Positions 23,309 to 34,862 of a stretch of 64,000 nucleotides of DNA are shown piece after piece. The stretch is from assembly GCA_003956705.1 (NCBI GenBank), contig QZCP01000002.1:84779-148778 (forward strand), given 5' to 3'. The DNA is from Brevipalpus yothersi (lineage: Eukaryota; Arthropoda; Arachnida; Trombidiformes; Tenuipalpidae). The notes beneath the pieces were generated by a model. It made no database searches. It was not told where the DNA came from and was given only the letters and a program-made list of their open reading frames with translations. The position numbers and the translations under genes were made by a program. Each line of letters opens with the position of its first letter. Positions within the stretch are counted from its first letter, which is position 1.

Positions 23309-26300
23309 TCAGAATCTTTGTTGTCTGAGTTGCATCAGAGGATTCATGATACAAGGACCAGAGCCTGGATCTTCAAATTGAGGCCTGAGGAGTCCAGCCG
23401 CTCCAGGATGCATCATATCAGGTCGTTGCCCAATGATATTAGACCTATTGGCACCGGGAAATGGTGATGGAGAAAGCCCTGGATGTGATGAGTGAAGTGA
23501 AGATTCGGGCCTAAAAATGAGAAAATTATAAAAATTATAATCAACGTTCAGAAAAAGAGTTAAAGAAAAGTTCTCAAAATTCTTACCTCATCATTGGATC
23601 AAGAGATTGAGGATTATGACCTACCATGGCTGCAGCAGCAGCTGCCGCAGCACTCATGGGATCGTGAAGATGCAAATGTGTGTGGGCGTGTGTGTGAGCG
23701 TGAGCGTGCGAATGTAGTTCATCCCCTAAGGAAAAAATGGAAAATAAATTTGTCATTTAATTATATGATATTTGTGAAGCTAATGATTCAAATGATATTT
23801 TTTTATCAATGGGCGATGTTTGAGCTTTTTTTCTGTGGTTGCTTGCATACTTGAATGATTTGGAATGTGTACTCGTGACTGGTTCAAAACAACAATCATT
23901 GGCTTCTTATCTAAGAATTTCATCACCGTTAATGCTCCCTAAACTTGTTATGTAACAGTTCATACGTTATTCTCATCATTTCATTTTTTTACGGTGACTT
24001 TGCTCATCAAGAGAATGAGATAAGAGATGCATCATTGATAAAATGTTTTGAGCTTCCTTTACTGACTATCATCTCGCGCGATAGGATATTACGGATGAAT
24101 TGGGAGTCACTCATTCATTGAGAATGGATTCTTCATGAAGATAAGGCAGTTATTTCTTATAAGATCACTCTCTCTTTCTCTGGCCAATAATAATTCTGTA
24201 GCTCAATTCTTCTCAAAATAAGTTCTTAATAATGTCTCAAAGATCGAATGATTAATTCTAGGTGTTCTTGTCCATTGGAAAAGAAAAGTAAGACAAGAAC
24301 AGGAAATTCTTTGAAATAGGAAATGCTAGGAAGGAGAATCGGTAAGTAGTGACTCCAAAACACACGATATGCACTAAAAAGGGATCTAATTTTGAATACT
24401 CATAAGATGCGTATGATTCTTTGGGGTTTTTGAGCCATATACTTCAGGTATGTTTTGTGAATATTTTTTCGACAATCAACACGAAAAAGGATTAGTGTTC
24501 GCAAGCTCTAACAGCAAATGATATCAATGATCAACAGATCCCTAACAAACCTTGTGAAAACCTCACTTCGAAGGCCTTATTCTCAAGAGTGAGGAGGGAG
24601 AAAGGACATCTGATTCCAACGATTAGCTGGGTAAAACGATGAAGAGTATAAGTAACAAGATTGGAATTCGGATGATTCGATGACAGTTAAAACGGCACAC
24701 AATCGTACTCACAGATTCTGATTGGAAATGGTAGAGAAACAGAGAAAATTCAACTTACGTCCTAATAAGACTCCAGGAGCACCCATCTGTAGACGACCAA
24801 GTGGGTCCAGTCCCAATCGTTCAGCTTGAATACGTTCAGCAGCAGCCAATACTTCAGCCTGGCTAGTGGGAGGAAGTAACGATCTGTGAAGAAATAAAAA
24901 GATTCATCGGTGAATTGATGGAAAGTTAAGGTCATGACTTATCAGAAATGAGTGTGAATGAGTGGTGGTCATGGTGAGAAATGATAGAAAGCGATCAAAA
25001 TTACCTATCAAGTCTTTCTCTTTCACTTGCAGGATATAAAGAAAATGAACCTGGTAAAGATCCTGGAGGACCAGGACCTCCGCTAGCAGCTTGGAGTGCT
25101 TGATAACGTCTATGCATTTCAAGGAAATGAGCTTCATTGAATGACTGCTGACCAAGATGTGCCAGGCGTGATTTCATCTCTAATTCTTTGATTTGTTCAC
25201 GTTTTTCGATCTCAAATCTTTCCCTCTTCTCCCTCTCCTCATGCTCCAAACGCTGACGAGCAGCCGCTGATCCATACAATCCTGCTAATTGATACTGTAC
25301 GATCGGATCCATCATGTACTGATCGGAAACTGGGATACCTCCGAAAGTGAAAGCTGTGGGTCCACCAGGCATACCTCCCACCATTGCATTGCGAGGATAG
25401 CCAGGAGAGCCATGAGGTCGAAGGTCACTAAGATGTCGCAGTGCCTGGGTGTCAGGGAAACCTGAGCGAGGTGTATGACGATCGAAAGGACTTAGATGAT
25501 TTGGTCCATCATTGGAGCCATGACAACCTAGTAATCCTTTTTCTGCAGCCAGTTTCTTTTGCTCTTCACGTTCCTTATCTGCAGCCTTGCGTGCACGTTC
25601 TTCACGTTTACGAGCCAGGGTCGAATCGGGCACAGGTTTGAAGGTAAGATCTGTTCTCGCACAAGAATTGAAATCACCTCTATTGAGATGTCGCAAAAAT
25701 ATTGCAGATTGACTCCGATGACATTCACTATCGTCAATTTTCACTTCTGGACTTGGACCACGGAAAGGCATTTGATGATGATGGTGATGATGATCAGATT
25801 CTTCATCATCACTTCTCTCACTTTTAAGGTCAACAGAACGAGGATAACAATCTGATCTACTCTCATGTTTGACAGATGCACCTTGATAAAGTGAGGAGGA
25901 ACTAGATTGTGGATGTTGTGATGACAGACCAGAGAGCACAGATTGTGTGTGACCGGCGGGACTGGGTACTACACGATTGGCATGAGATGTGACTGGAGAT
26001 CTGGGCTTGGTGGAGATCATCGGAGAGTGGGCAGGCATTGGATGGACATGGGAAGGAACCGAGTGGGGTGGAAATGGAGCCATCGGACCTGGTATTCCTC
26101 TGGCGTGGAGATACCAATGGGCTGATGGTGGCCCAGGTGATGGAAAATATGGGCTCATAGGAGGCAACATAGATGGAGCATAAGGGAATCCAGGAGGAGG
26201 CCCCAATGATGTGTGGTTAGAAGGTGGCATGAAAGGCGAGTGTCCAGCGGCAGGTAAGCGTTGTTCAACAGGCATCGAAGCTAAACTAAATGCTGATGGA

Positions 26301-29099
26301 GGCATATTGGAGCTAGTGTTATTTGGGGTGGTAGAAGAACGGGAAAAGCTTGGTGCATTATGTAAACCTTCCCGTGATGAGATTGCTGATGGAGGCCTAC
26401 TGCTCGAACTTGACTTTGGTGGGGTTGGTGGCGTATGATGACTTTCTTTCGAGCTTTTGTGGTGATGCTCTGATGTGATGTCAACAGAGGAGTGAGTCGG
26501 CAGCTTATTGCTAGGTGATTTAGCTACTTCAGCATTAGAATGTCGAGAAAGCGATGGTGATGAAGTGGAGTTAAGTGATGATTCTGTTGGAAGTTTTCTA
26601 GAGATTGGTAAGTTATTGGTTGAAGTCATGTTACTCAAATTGCTGAGATTATGAAGATTCACGTTGATACCCATTCCCAGATTCATACCCATAGGCATAG
26701 GCATATTAGAAACACTATTATTATTTAAATTATGACGAGATTCTGACGATGGTACAATCATGGAGGGGAAAGACATCGCGCTAGGTCGAGTTGAAGGAGA
26801 TGAAGAACATCGTTGGAGAGGAGATGCTCGGGGAGAAGATTCAATTCCATTAAATGAATGCTTTTCTTCCTTTATACGGACTGGTGAAGGTGAACGATTG
26901 TGTACACGAGAAGTGTTGCGATCGTTCAATGATGAGTTAAAATCACTTTTACCAATTGAAGATAGAATTGATGGATTTGAAACATATTCACTAGGTGGAG
27001 ATGAAGGTGGCTCTTGTTTCGGTATGATGAGAGGAGGACATGGCTGGATAGGAAGAGAGTGAGAGAGAGAGCGAGAGAAACAAGTTAGTAAGTGAGAGGA
27101 TAAATTTTGGTTTCAATCAACAAAATCATTGAAATGATGCCAATCACACATACACCTACAGAAAATGGTGGAATGTAAGCAGAAAATAATTGAAAAGATA
27201 ATACGAAAGGGGCTTAGAAAAAAATGAATGAGTGGATAGTGTGATGGAGGAATGTTTGAATTAGGAGGAAGCGGAAAACAAGAGGACGATGGAAAGAAAC
27301 GAAGCAGCAAGCTTATTGGACGATAAAATCTCAATTTCCAATTCTTTCTCTCCTCCATTCCAATGCGCGAGCATCTCTTCAAGAAATGTAAGTTTATACT
27401 TTACCGGATTGCATGAAAAGGACACCGGAGAAGAATTGGGTTTCCTCATCTTCACATCTATATCATGATTTTGTGATTCCCATAAATCTTTAGACATTGA
27501 TTGTGATGCTAATTGACTGTTATTGACAGTAGATATAAGATTGGGTGAGAGTGTTGATTGCGTTCGAGAATCATTTGATGCAGTTAACGATGTTTGAGAT
27601 GGAGCAGAATCGATAACCGGTTTGTCATCAATCCCAGCAGGATTTGACACTTCATCCAGCGTAACAGGGGCCACCGAGGCGACCAAAGGAGTATTCAATG
27701 GGGGCGATGATGCACTGAGCGCGCCGTTGCTAGTGATAGGATTCGCGGTTAGAGTTGTTGGAGATAGTTCTGAGTGGGGAGATTTGTCTTCAGCACAGCT
27801 GTTTGCAGTAGTAGTAGTAGTGGTGGTGGTAGTGGTATTGGTAGTGGAAGTAGTGGAGGTGGTTGTATGGTCTAATGGAGGAGGAGGAGGGCTTGGACTA
27901 CCCTCACTCTCGGTGGCTTGATCATCATTTGAATTGGGTGTTCGTATACTTCCAATAGCATCGATAACATGATTCTTTTCCGGCCTATAGGTAGAAGATG
28001 GAATGTATTAATAAATTGGAGAAGAAAAATTAGAAAAATGAAGTCAACTCATTTAGTTGATAAATGATTTGACGAAGTAATATGAGCACTTACTCATCAA
28101 GCGTCTCATTTTCATCTTTCTCATCGTTCTTTTCATTGGATGAATCGCCTTCTGCTGCTGACTCTTCAACGGTTAATTTAGGACTTGATACGGTAAGACG
28201 AGGTGATACTGGTGATGCATCATCATCAAGATTTTCACTTTGGTCTGCATTATCATTCGAATTACTTGTTGATTTGGTTACATTATTGCTTGGACTTGAC
28301 ACATTTGGATTTCTTAAACGCTTAAGAACATTGGGTCTACGGTGTCTACGGTGAGATCTGGCCCCGGTAAATTCCTGAGGAAATAAATTTTAGAGAAAGG
28401 AGAGAAAAAAGCGATGAATTTACTTCCTTCAATACTGTGAGAAAGAGTATATTTACCAATGAACCAGCTTTTCCAGGTTTATTTTTCCATAGATTTTTCA
28501 ATAGATAATAATATTCAACCAAATCAGCCGTCTCTTTTTGTGGTAAAAGTTCTTTACGAATTTTGAAGAAATTTTTACCATACTGCTTAATTCCACGTAA
28601 AAATCGCTTCTGCTCCTCTTCAGCCCACTTCTTATCAGTTCCTTTGGGAATCGGATTTTTAACTAATGCTTGAAGAGCTTTACCAGTGTCATAATTGTTC
28701 TCATGAAGCTTAGATTAGAAGAGAGAAAAAGAGCGAAAGATAAATAGATAAAGTATTTATAAGAGCGAGAGAGATGATAGAGTTGAGAAGTAGTGTTGAT
28801 GATAAGATATAAGTGAAAAAAGTAAAATAGATACACTTACCAATTCAAGAGCATTTATAGTTGTATCATCTCGAGATGCTGCAAAACAGCCATCCTCACC
28901 GCCATCACACATACCAACAAATGCAGCCATAGAGCGTGCAGCTCTCAAATACATCATCAGATCACAATCAGGTAAACCTGGTGACCATCGTAAATCTTCC
29001 AGAGCTTCACACTTTTCGGGCATATCGGCAGGCATCATGTTAGAATAATCAGGCAGGCGAGCCTGATGGCTAGGACCCACCCGAATTTCTTCTTCACCA
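23309..29099 (-). CDS. Gug: Atrophin/RERE-type transcriptional co-repressor, 8 exons found, 5' end missing
   Basis: Atrophins are nuclear co-repressors that recruit histone deacetylases. Coding exons are 29099-28841, 28708-28457, 28374-28094, 27984-27405, 27043-25005, 24883-24759, 23725-23587 and 23510-23309, all with GT-AG junctions in frame (about 1,290 codons). In order: ELM2 region (EEEIRVGPSHQARLPDYS, then MMYLRAARSMAAFVGMCDGG); SANT domain (WAEEEQKRFLRGIKQYGKNF); the basic ARSHRRHRRPNVLKRL block; a long Ser/Pro/Thr region; the Atrophin box (FLRHLNRGDFNSCARTDL and TLARKREERARKAADK); a His-rich stretch with eight alanines; and a C-terminus ending LRQQRF. No GATA zinc finger follows SANT, unlike vertebrate RERE. 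The first exon found begins at an acceptor-like CTAG without an ATG, so at least one upstream exon is missing from my model. The gene symbol is the Drosophila name. Confidence 0.92.
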
Positions 29100-29748
29100 C
29101 TAGCCAGCTTTACTTATATATATATATATATCTATCTCTTCACTGCAGCTCTCTCTCTCTCTCTTTTATGTATGTTCTTGGTGTATATATGAGAGAAGAA
29201 GAAGAGGAGAGAGAAAGATGATGATGATGATGACACTTGAATCAATATAAATACCCACAATATGTATATATATAGTGTATATAGATGTATAATATGTATA
29301 ATATATGGATAATTAATGTAAACACTACATTAATAAACAGATCACACACAATCAAGTATAAATAAATATCACTTTATAACAAATCATCTTCTTCTCTCTT
29401 AATCTTCATGGCCAACATACATTCACACAAGCAGAAGAGAGACACTTTTTGTGTGGCCATTGAACATTATTGCGCATGCGCAAAAGCTATCCAGAACGTT
29501 TACATTACTTGACACTGCAACTTTTGATGGCGCTAGTGTTCCTTTGTTCAATGCTGTGTACATGTTAAAGCTGTTATCATGTTAAAAGTGTCGATTTAAA
29601 ATAAAGTGATTAATTAATTAGCAATTATTGTAATTAAGATTGTGTGTGTAAGATTTGACAATAATTTAGATTGTGTGGGGTGGAAAATCGTTTTTTATTG
29701 ACAGTGGTGTGTGTGTGTGTAGTGTGGTGAATACCGTGAGTGGACGTG
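29100..29748. promoter_or_regulatory. Divergent region between Atrophin and ZPR1
   Basis: This gap of about 650 bp carries the ZPR1 promoter and possibly the first Atrophin exon. It holds a (TA)n run at about 29113-29131, GA-rich stretches near 29190-29230, an NRF1-type palindrome at 29471-29482, and a GT-rich leader just before ZPR1. I found no convincing first Atrophin exon here. Confidence 0.5.
29471..29482. promoter_or_regulatory. NRF1/EWG-type palindrome TGCGCATGCGCA
   Basis: This is a perfect 12-bp match to the known NRF1 consensus (YGCGCAYGCGCR), bound in insects by the orthologue Ewg. It lies 267 bp upstream of the ZPR1 start in an AT-rich background where such a GC palindrome is unlikely by chance. 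It may serve both flanking genes. Confidence 0.7.
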
Positions 29749-30963
29749 ATGGCTGGTCCCGATTTGGCTGGTGATGATAAGTGTGAAGTTATCGAGAGTT
29801 TATGTGTTAATTGTCAACGAAATGGTACTACAAGATTGTTGGTTACCAATATACCCGGTTTCCATCAAGTGGTTGTGATGTCATTTGATTGTGAACATTG
29901 TGGTTATTCAAATAATGAGCTACAACCGGCTGATAGTATCCAGCCGAAAGGTATCCGGCTTGAGGTTAAATGTGATTCACATGATGATCTTAATCGTCAA
30001 GTTGTGAAATCGGATTATGCGGAGATCAAGATACCTGAACTTGAATTTGAAGTCACCCGACAGCCTGGACTGGTGACCACTATTGAGGGACTGATTGATC
30101 GGGCTATACAGGGTATAACTCATTCGATCAAATCGAATGTAGATCAGCCCGATACGGTGATCAAGTTGACTGAGTTTGTTGCGAATTTAAGAAAATTGAA
30201 ATCACTTGAAATGTCTTTCACTCTCATCATTTCGGATCCATCAGGAAACAGTTTTATTGAAAATCCAAACACCGTTACAACCGATTCAAAGTTAAAGAAA
30301 ACCCATTTCAAGCGATCGCGTGAAGAAAATCAAATTCTTGGCCTCTTCGAAGAGGATCAAGAGCCTCCTAACGTTCTGCCGGAAGATCTGCGAAACGAAG
30401 TTCTCCAATTTCGGACTAATTGTTATTCATGTGGTGCCCCTTGCTTTACCAACATGAAACTCACTCCTATTCCGAATTTTAAAGAAGTGATAATTATGGC
30501 CACCAACTGTGAAGCTTGTGGCTACAAAACTAATGAAATCAAGAGTGGTCAAGGAATCGAGGAGAAAGGAGTTAAAATTACGTTACCTATTAAAACACCA
30601 GAAGATTTGAAACGTGACGTGGTACGTTCCGATAATTGTTCTCTATATATACCTGAACTTGACTTGGACGCTGGTCGAGCTGATTCTGGTCGCTTCACAA
30701 CCGTGGAAGGGCTAGTCACAAGTATCGTTGAGGGTTTGGAGAAATCGTGTCCTTTCATTTTCGGAGATTCAACTCCAAGTGATCGTAAAGCAAAGATTGA
30801 CACTGTTCTGGACCGATTAAAAAAACCTATTGGACTGACTATTGTATTAGATGATCCATGTGGAAATAGTTTTGTTTACGGTGCAACTGATAAAACTTTT
30901 TACGATAGATCATTCGAGCAAAATGAAGAGCTCGGTCTCAATGACATGAAGACTGATCTTTAA
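29749..30963 (+). CDS. ZPR1: Zinc finger protein ZPR1, 404 aa, single exon
   Basis: ZPR1 is a conserved eukaryotic protein that binds eEF1A and is involved in growth signalling, elongation factor folding and SMN-related functions. The tandem architecture is complete: first C4 finger (CVNCQRNGTTRLLVTNIPGF to FDCEHCGYSNNELQ) with its following module, then second C4 finger (CYSCGAPCFTNM to TNCEACGYKTNEIK) and module ending DDPCGNSFVYG. The ATG at 29749 is the first in frame; the preceding in-frame codons lack ATG. The protein is about 55 residues shorter than human ZPR1, mostly at the ends. Degenerate copies of its 3' part occur at 34.2-34.9 kb and 38.5-38.7 kb. Confidence 0.96.
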   Translation: MAGPDLAGDDKCEVIESLCVNCQRNGTTRLLVTNIPGFHQVVVMSFDCEHCGYSNNELQPADSIQPKGIRLEVKCDSHDDLNRQVVKSDYAEIKIPELEFEVTRQPGLVTTIEGLIDRAIQGITHSIKSNVDQPDTVIKLTEFVANLRKLKSLEMSFTLIISDPSGNSFIENPNTVTTDSKLKKTHFKRSREENQILGLFEEDQEPPNVLPEDLRNEVLQFRTNCYSCGAPCFTNMKLTPIPNFKEVIIMATNCEACGYKTNEIKSGQGIEEKGVKITLPIKTPEDLKRDVVRSDNCSLYIPELDLDAGRADSGRFTTVEGLVTSIVEGLEKSCPFIFGDSTPSDRKAKIDTVLDRLKKPIGLTIVLDDPCGNSFVYGATDKTFYDRSFEQNEELGLNDMKTDL

Positions 30964-31119
30964 GCTAATAAAATCGCAAAGGTGTTTTACATGTATACAA
31001 CTGAGAAAGTGACAGGTTTTAATTTTAATTTTAATTTTTTTCACCAGTTCAAACACAATAGTGGCCAACAATCAATGTTCTTGAATTCATAGAAATGAAA
31101 GAGTCTTAACCTAATGAGC

Positions 31120-33783
31120 TTAATCATGCCCTATCATGTCAACAGTGAATGGCAATCTTGATACATAGAGTTCAGTCCTAAGTTCATAAGTATATGCATG
31201 TTCTGATGCCTCAGCAATGACATCGATAGTGACTTTTCCTTCTCTGGGAAAGGGCTTGATAGACTTCATAATCAACTCTTGAGATTTATCGTCTTTGGAT
31301 TGAATAGAAACTTGAATATATTTGGCAAACTCTTTGGGATCAATTTTCAGCTCTCGTTGTTCGAATTTGTATGCTTCCGGTAATTTTGTTGTTGAAAATA
31401 CTTGATTTTCCTTAATATCTCTCAATATCCGTCCAAAAGCAGCCTTTCTCATGAAATGACTCCTACGGCGAGTCCAGAGTGGAAATTCATCAAATTCCTC
31501 TTTCAAGCATCGTCTGAAAAAATCGAAAAAAATTGAATTTCGAATGTCAATATCAATAACAATAGCTCTCGAGAGATGTTCAACGAGTATTTCCAATTGA
31601 CTCACCCAAGTCCTGTTTGATAGGTGAATCTTTGATCACATTCGAAATTTAGACAGTCATAATCACCAGGAATGTTGGCACACATCGTCAGGATGACATA
31701 TTGATCCACGACCACTACATTCATCGATATCAATGCATTGTTTCTTCGCATGATCCAATTTAAAACCTTTTGGACATGCACAAATATTGATACCGTCATA
31801 GAGTTCACAATATCCACCGTCACAATTTGTTTCTTTGTTGAACATATCGTAGAAAAAACCATCGCGACTATTTGATTCAATGAAACACTTTTTCAAACAG
31901 AAGCTACCATGCTTTTCATGAGTTTTTGGACATGCACAATCTTTTTTTGGATTGCTTGTAAAGTTCAACGATGAGCCGAATGGACAGCGAGGGTAGCAGT
32001 TTTCTTTGCTTGAATCCTCTAAAAATCCTGGAATACAAAGACATTTCTCTAAACCTGCACCCACAGATTGACAAGATCGTCCATGGAACTTCGAACAATC
32101 CTCATAGTTACAAGTACATTCCTCATTTCCAGGAATTACTCTTTCTCCCATCGGACATTCTGTTGCCTGATTCAGCGGATGTAGGTATTCTTCAAAGTTG
32201 GTGTCATCTATTAAAACTGAAGTAATTGTACTAGTTTCAGTTGTACTGCCAGTAAAATTGATCAGAGATGGTAAGCATTTCAGTTCAGGTCCTAAGGAAT
32301 ACTTCTCTGGACACCGCTTGAGATCACATTGATATAGTGGCCTATCCTTTGAGGAGCTCAATGAAATGCAGTAATAGGCTTGCCTGATTTCCTTATATTC
32401 CCAACCTTCAACATCCAAGGAGGGTAAGTTAAATAGGTTTTGATTCGGATAGATGATTTCTTTGGGGATACCTCCAACTGGGAAGACCCTGGTTATCGGG
32501 TCTATATTCTTCATGAATTCTGAGAAATTTTCACCATTCAGAGCACATTGGAAACTTCCATTAGTATTGAAACATGTTTGTGAGCCCCAACAGTTATGCA
32601 ATTCTCGAGCGCATTCGTCTACATCCTCACAATATGTTCCATTTTGATTTCTCTCAAAGCCTATCGAGCATTCACATTCGAAGGTCCCAGGAAGATTGTG
32701 GCACAACGAAGCAGAGTCAGAGCCACAGATGTGTGGATCATTTAAGCACTCGTTGATGTCGACACAAACTTGACGAGTCTGATCGAATTCGAACCCTTTC
32801 ATACACTCCAAATAAGTGCATGTTTTATTGTCGAAAGCATAACCAGAATCACAATCGGAAGATAGACAAACGTATGAGCCATGGGTGTTGATACAATCAC
32901 TCGAGTTTGAACATGAATGAGTATTCTGGAGGCATTCATTAATATCGTCGCAATTGTCAGTTAAAACATTGTGTCGAAAACCAGGAGAACATTGTCGAGG
33001 AGAAGGAGATGAGTCATTTCTGCTGACTTCCAAAAGAGGTTTCACTGTTGTGGTTGATGTTGTTGCGGTTGGACTAATTAAATCAATCGGAGATAACTGA
33101 GGAGGTTGAGTAGACGTAGATGACAGTTCGAGTATAGCTTCGATTAAGGATGGGTTAGAGTATTCAATACCTGTGAACGAAAAGTTTTCGAAGGCAAGAG
33201 TGAGGAAATCATATTTGTGAGTAATCTTAATTCGAGTGGTTTTAACTGACAGATCCAAAACAACAAAAAATGATACGTACTTGACAAAACCCAGCAATTA
33301 GAAAGAGCCATTGCGGAAAATTTATCGGTATTATTCGATGTTGGATTACTCTCCCCAACCGAAGCCGCATTCCTACCAAGCTTACATGCGTCACAGCATT
33401 TGGAGACTGTTTTCCGCTCATCAAATTCATTCTCTTTAGAACACTCGTGATTAAGTCTTGCTTCTTCGATTCCCATCCAGCAAAACCGAAAATCTAGGAT
33501 CTCATTGCAAGAAAACATAAAAGTTTCGGCACAATTCTGTTGTATTGATCTATCTTGTTCAAGAATACCGCTGACGTTTTTGTATCCATCTTTTTCACAA
33601 ACCATTTTTTGGGTAGAATCAGCATACTTATATCCTTCCTCAACACATAGTTTGGTGACTGGAAGGAAGAAGATGATGAAGTAATTTAGATTAGGTCAAT
33701 TTGTAAATTGATTACTCACAATTAGTTTCCGCAGACTGAGAGGCTGAAAAAAGAGAAAAGATGATAAGGAAGAGGAGGAACAT
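31120..33783 (-). CDS. Fibulin-like EGF-domain matrix protein, 4 exons, apparent frameshift
   Basis: Fibulins are secreted extracellular matrix proteins. Exons are 33783-33720 (signal peptide MFLLFLIIFSLFSASQSAE), 33658-33281 (cysteine-rich, anaphylatoxin-like, with SKCCDACKLG), 33170-31606 (Thr/Pro linker, then several EGF modules including calcium-binding types starting DINEC, DVDEC and DIDEC) and 31513-31120 (C-terminal module with TYELRTELYVSRLPF, compatible with a fibulin C-terminal domain). Introns are 61, 110 and 92 bp, GT-AG. Exon 3 does not hold one frame: near 31675 the last EGF (ICHPDD...) runs into a stop, while the next frame continues it (CANIPGDYDC) to the final donor. A 2-bp loss in a TG run, or a sequence error, would explain it. 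The fibulin assignment is moderate; an EGF matrix protein is certain. Confidence 0.75.
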
Positions 33784-34019
33784 TTTGATTGGAATGTAGA
33801 GACACAATGACTATGGACATAGATGAACATGAATAGCTAGGAAAGTTTTGCCGTTAAGAAATGGTAACTGTTAATGGCTTTATCTTCTAATCGAATGATA
33901 TTCTTCATAGAATCAGCTCATGGTGAACACTGAGAGGGGAGCACAATTTTGCAATTCAGCATTTTGGTATGGATAAGATTCTAACTAACGCAAGTGACAG
34001 TGATAACATTCAATAAAAA

Positions 34020-34862
34020 GAGAGATACAATCATGGAGGAGAAAAACATCGCACTAGGTCGAGTAAAAGGAGATGGAGAACGTCGTTGGAGAAAAGATGA
34101 TCGGAGAAACCAAGAAGCAACCTCATAAAATCGATAAATCTGAATTTCCAATTCTTTCTCTATCCATTCGAATGGGTACGATGATGCACTGAGCACGCCG
34201 TTGCTGGAGATGGTTCTGAGTGGGGAGATATGTTTTCAGCACAGAAGTGATATGGCCATCAATTGTGAAGCCTGTGGCTACAAAACTAATGAAATAAAGT
34301 GTGGTCAAGGCATCGAGGAGAAAGGAGTGGAGATTACGTTGACAATTAGAACCCCAGAAGATTTGAAATGTGGTACAGTCCGATAATCGTTCTCTAAATA
34401 TACCTGAACTTGACTTGGACCCTGGTCGAGCTGATTTTGGTCGCTTCACAACCGTTGGAGAGCTAGTCACAAGTATCGTTGAGGGTTTGGAAAAATCGTG
34501 TCCTTTCATTTTTGGAGATTCCACTCCAAGTGATCGTGAAGCAAAGATTGACACTGTTCTGGACCGATTAAAAAGCCTATTGGACTGACTGTAATATTGT
34601 AATAGATGATCCAAATGGAAATCGTTTCATTCACGGTACAACTGATAAAATTTTTTATGAAAGATCATTCTAGCAAAATGAAGAGCTCGGTCTTAATGAC
34701 ATGAAGACTGATCTTAAAGCTAATAAAATCGCAATGGTGTTTTACAAGTATACAACTTGGGAAGTGAGAGGTTTTTATTTTTTTTCTTCACCAATTCAAA
34801 CACAATAGTGGGCACCAATCAATGTTCTTGAATTCATATAAATGAAAGAGTCTTAATCTAAT
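34020..34862 (+). pseudogene. Collapsed mosaic copy of the Atrophin-ZPR1 interval
   Basis: Five blocks match, in the same order and orientation, parts of 26754-31115: 34027-34111 (like 26754-26846), 34111-34174 (like 27299-27364), 34179-34205 (like 27704-27731), 34206-34244 (like 27759-27798), all Atrophin, then 34243-34860 (like 30484-31115), the second half of ZPR1 with its 3' untranslated region. The intervening pieces are deleted. The ZPR1 part has frame breaks after TPEDLKCG and near its end, so no protein is made. It abuts the stop codon of the minus-strand SNW1 gene. Confidence 0.88.

Noticed and set aside
31602..31880. Separate small gene overlapping the fibulin-like exon 3
   Set aside because: Only its last third is meaningful: it continues the EGF module after the frameshift; the rest is an out-of-frame shadow.
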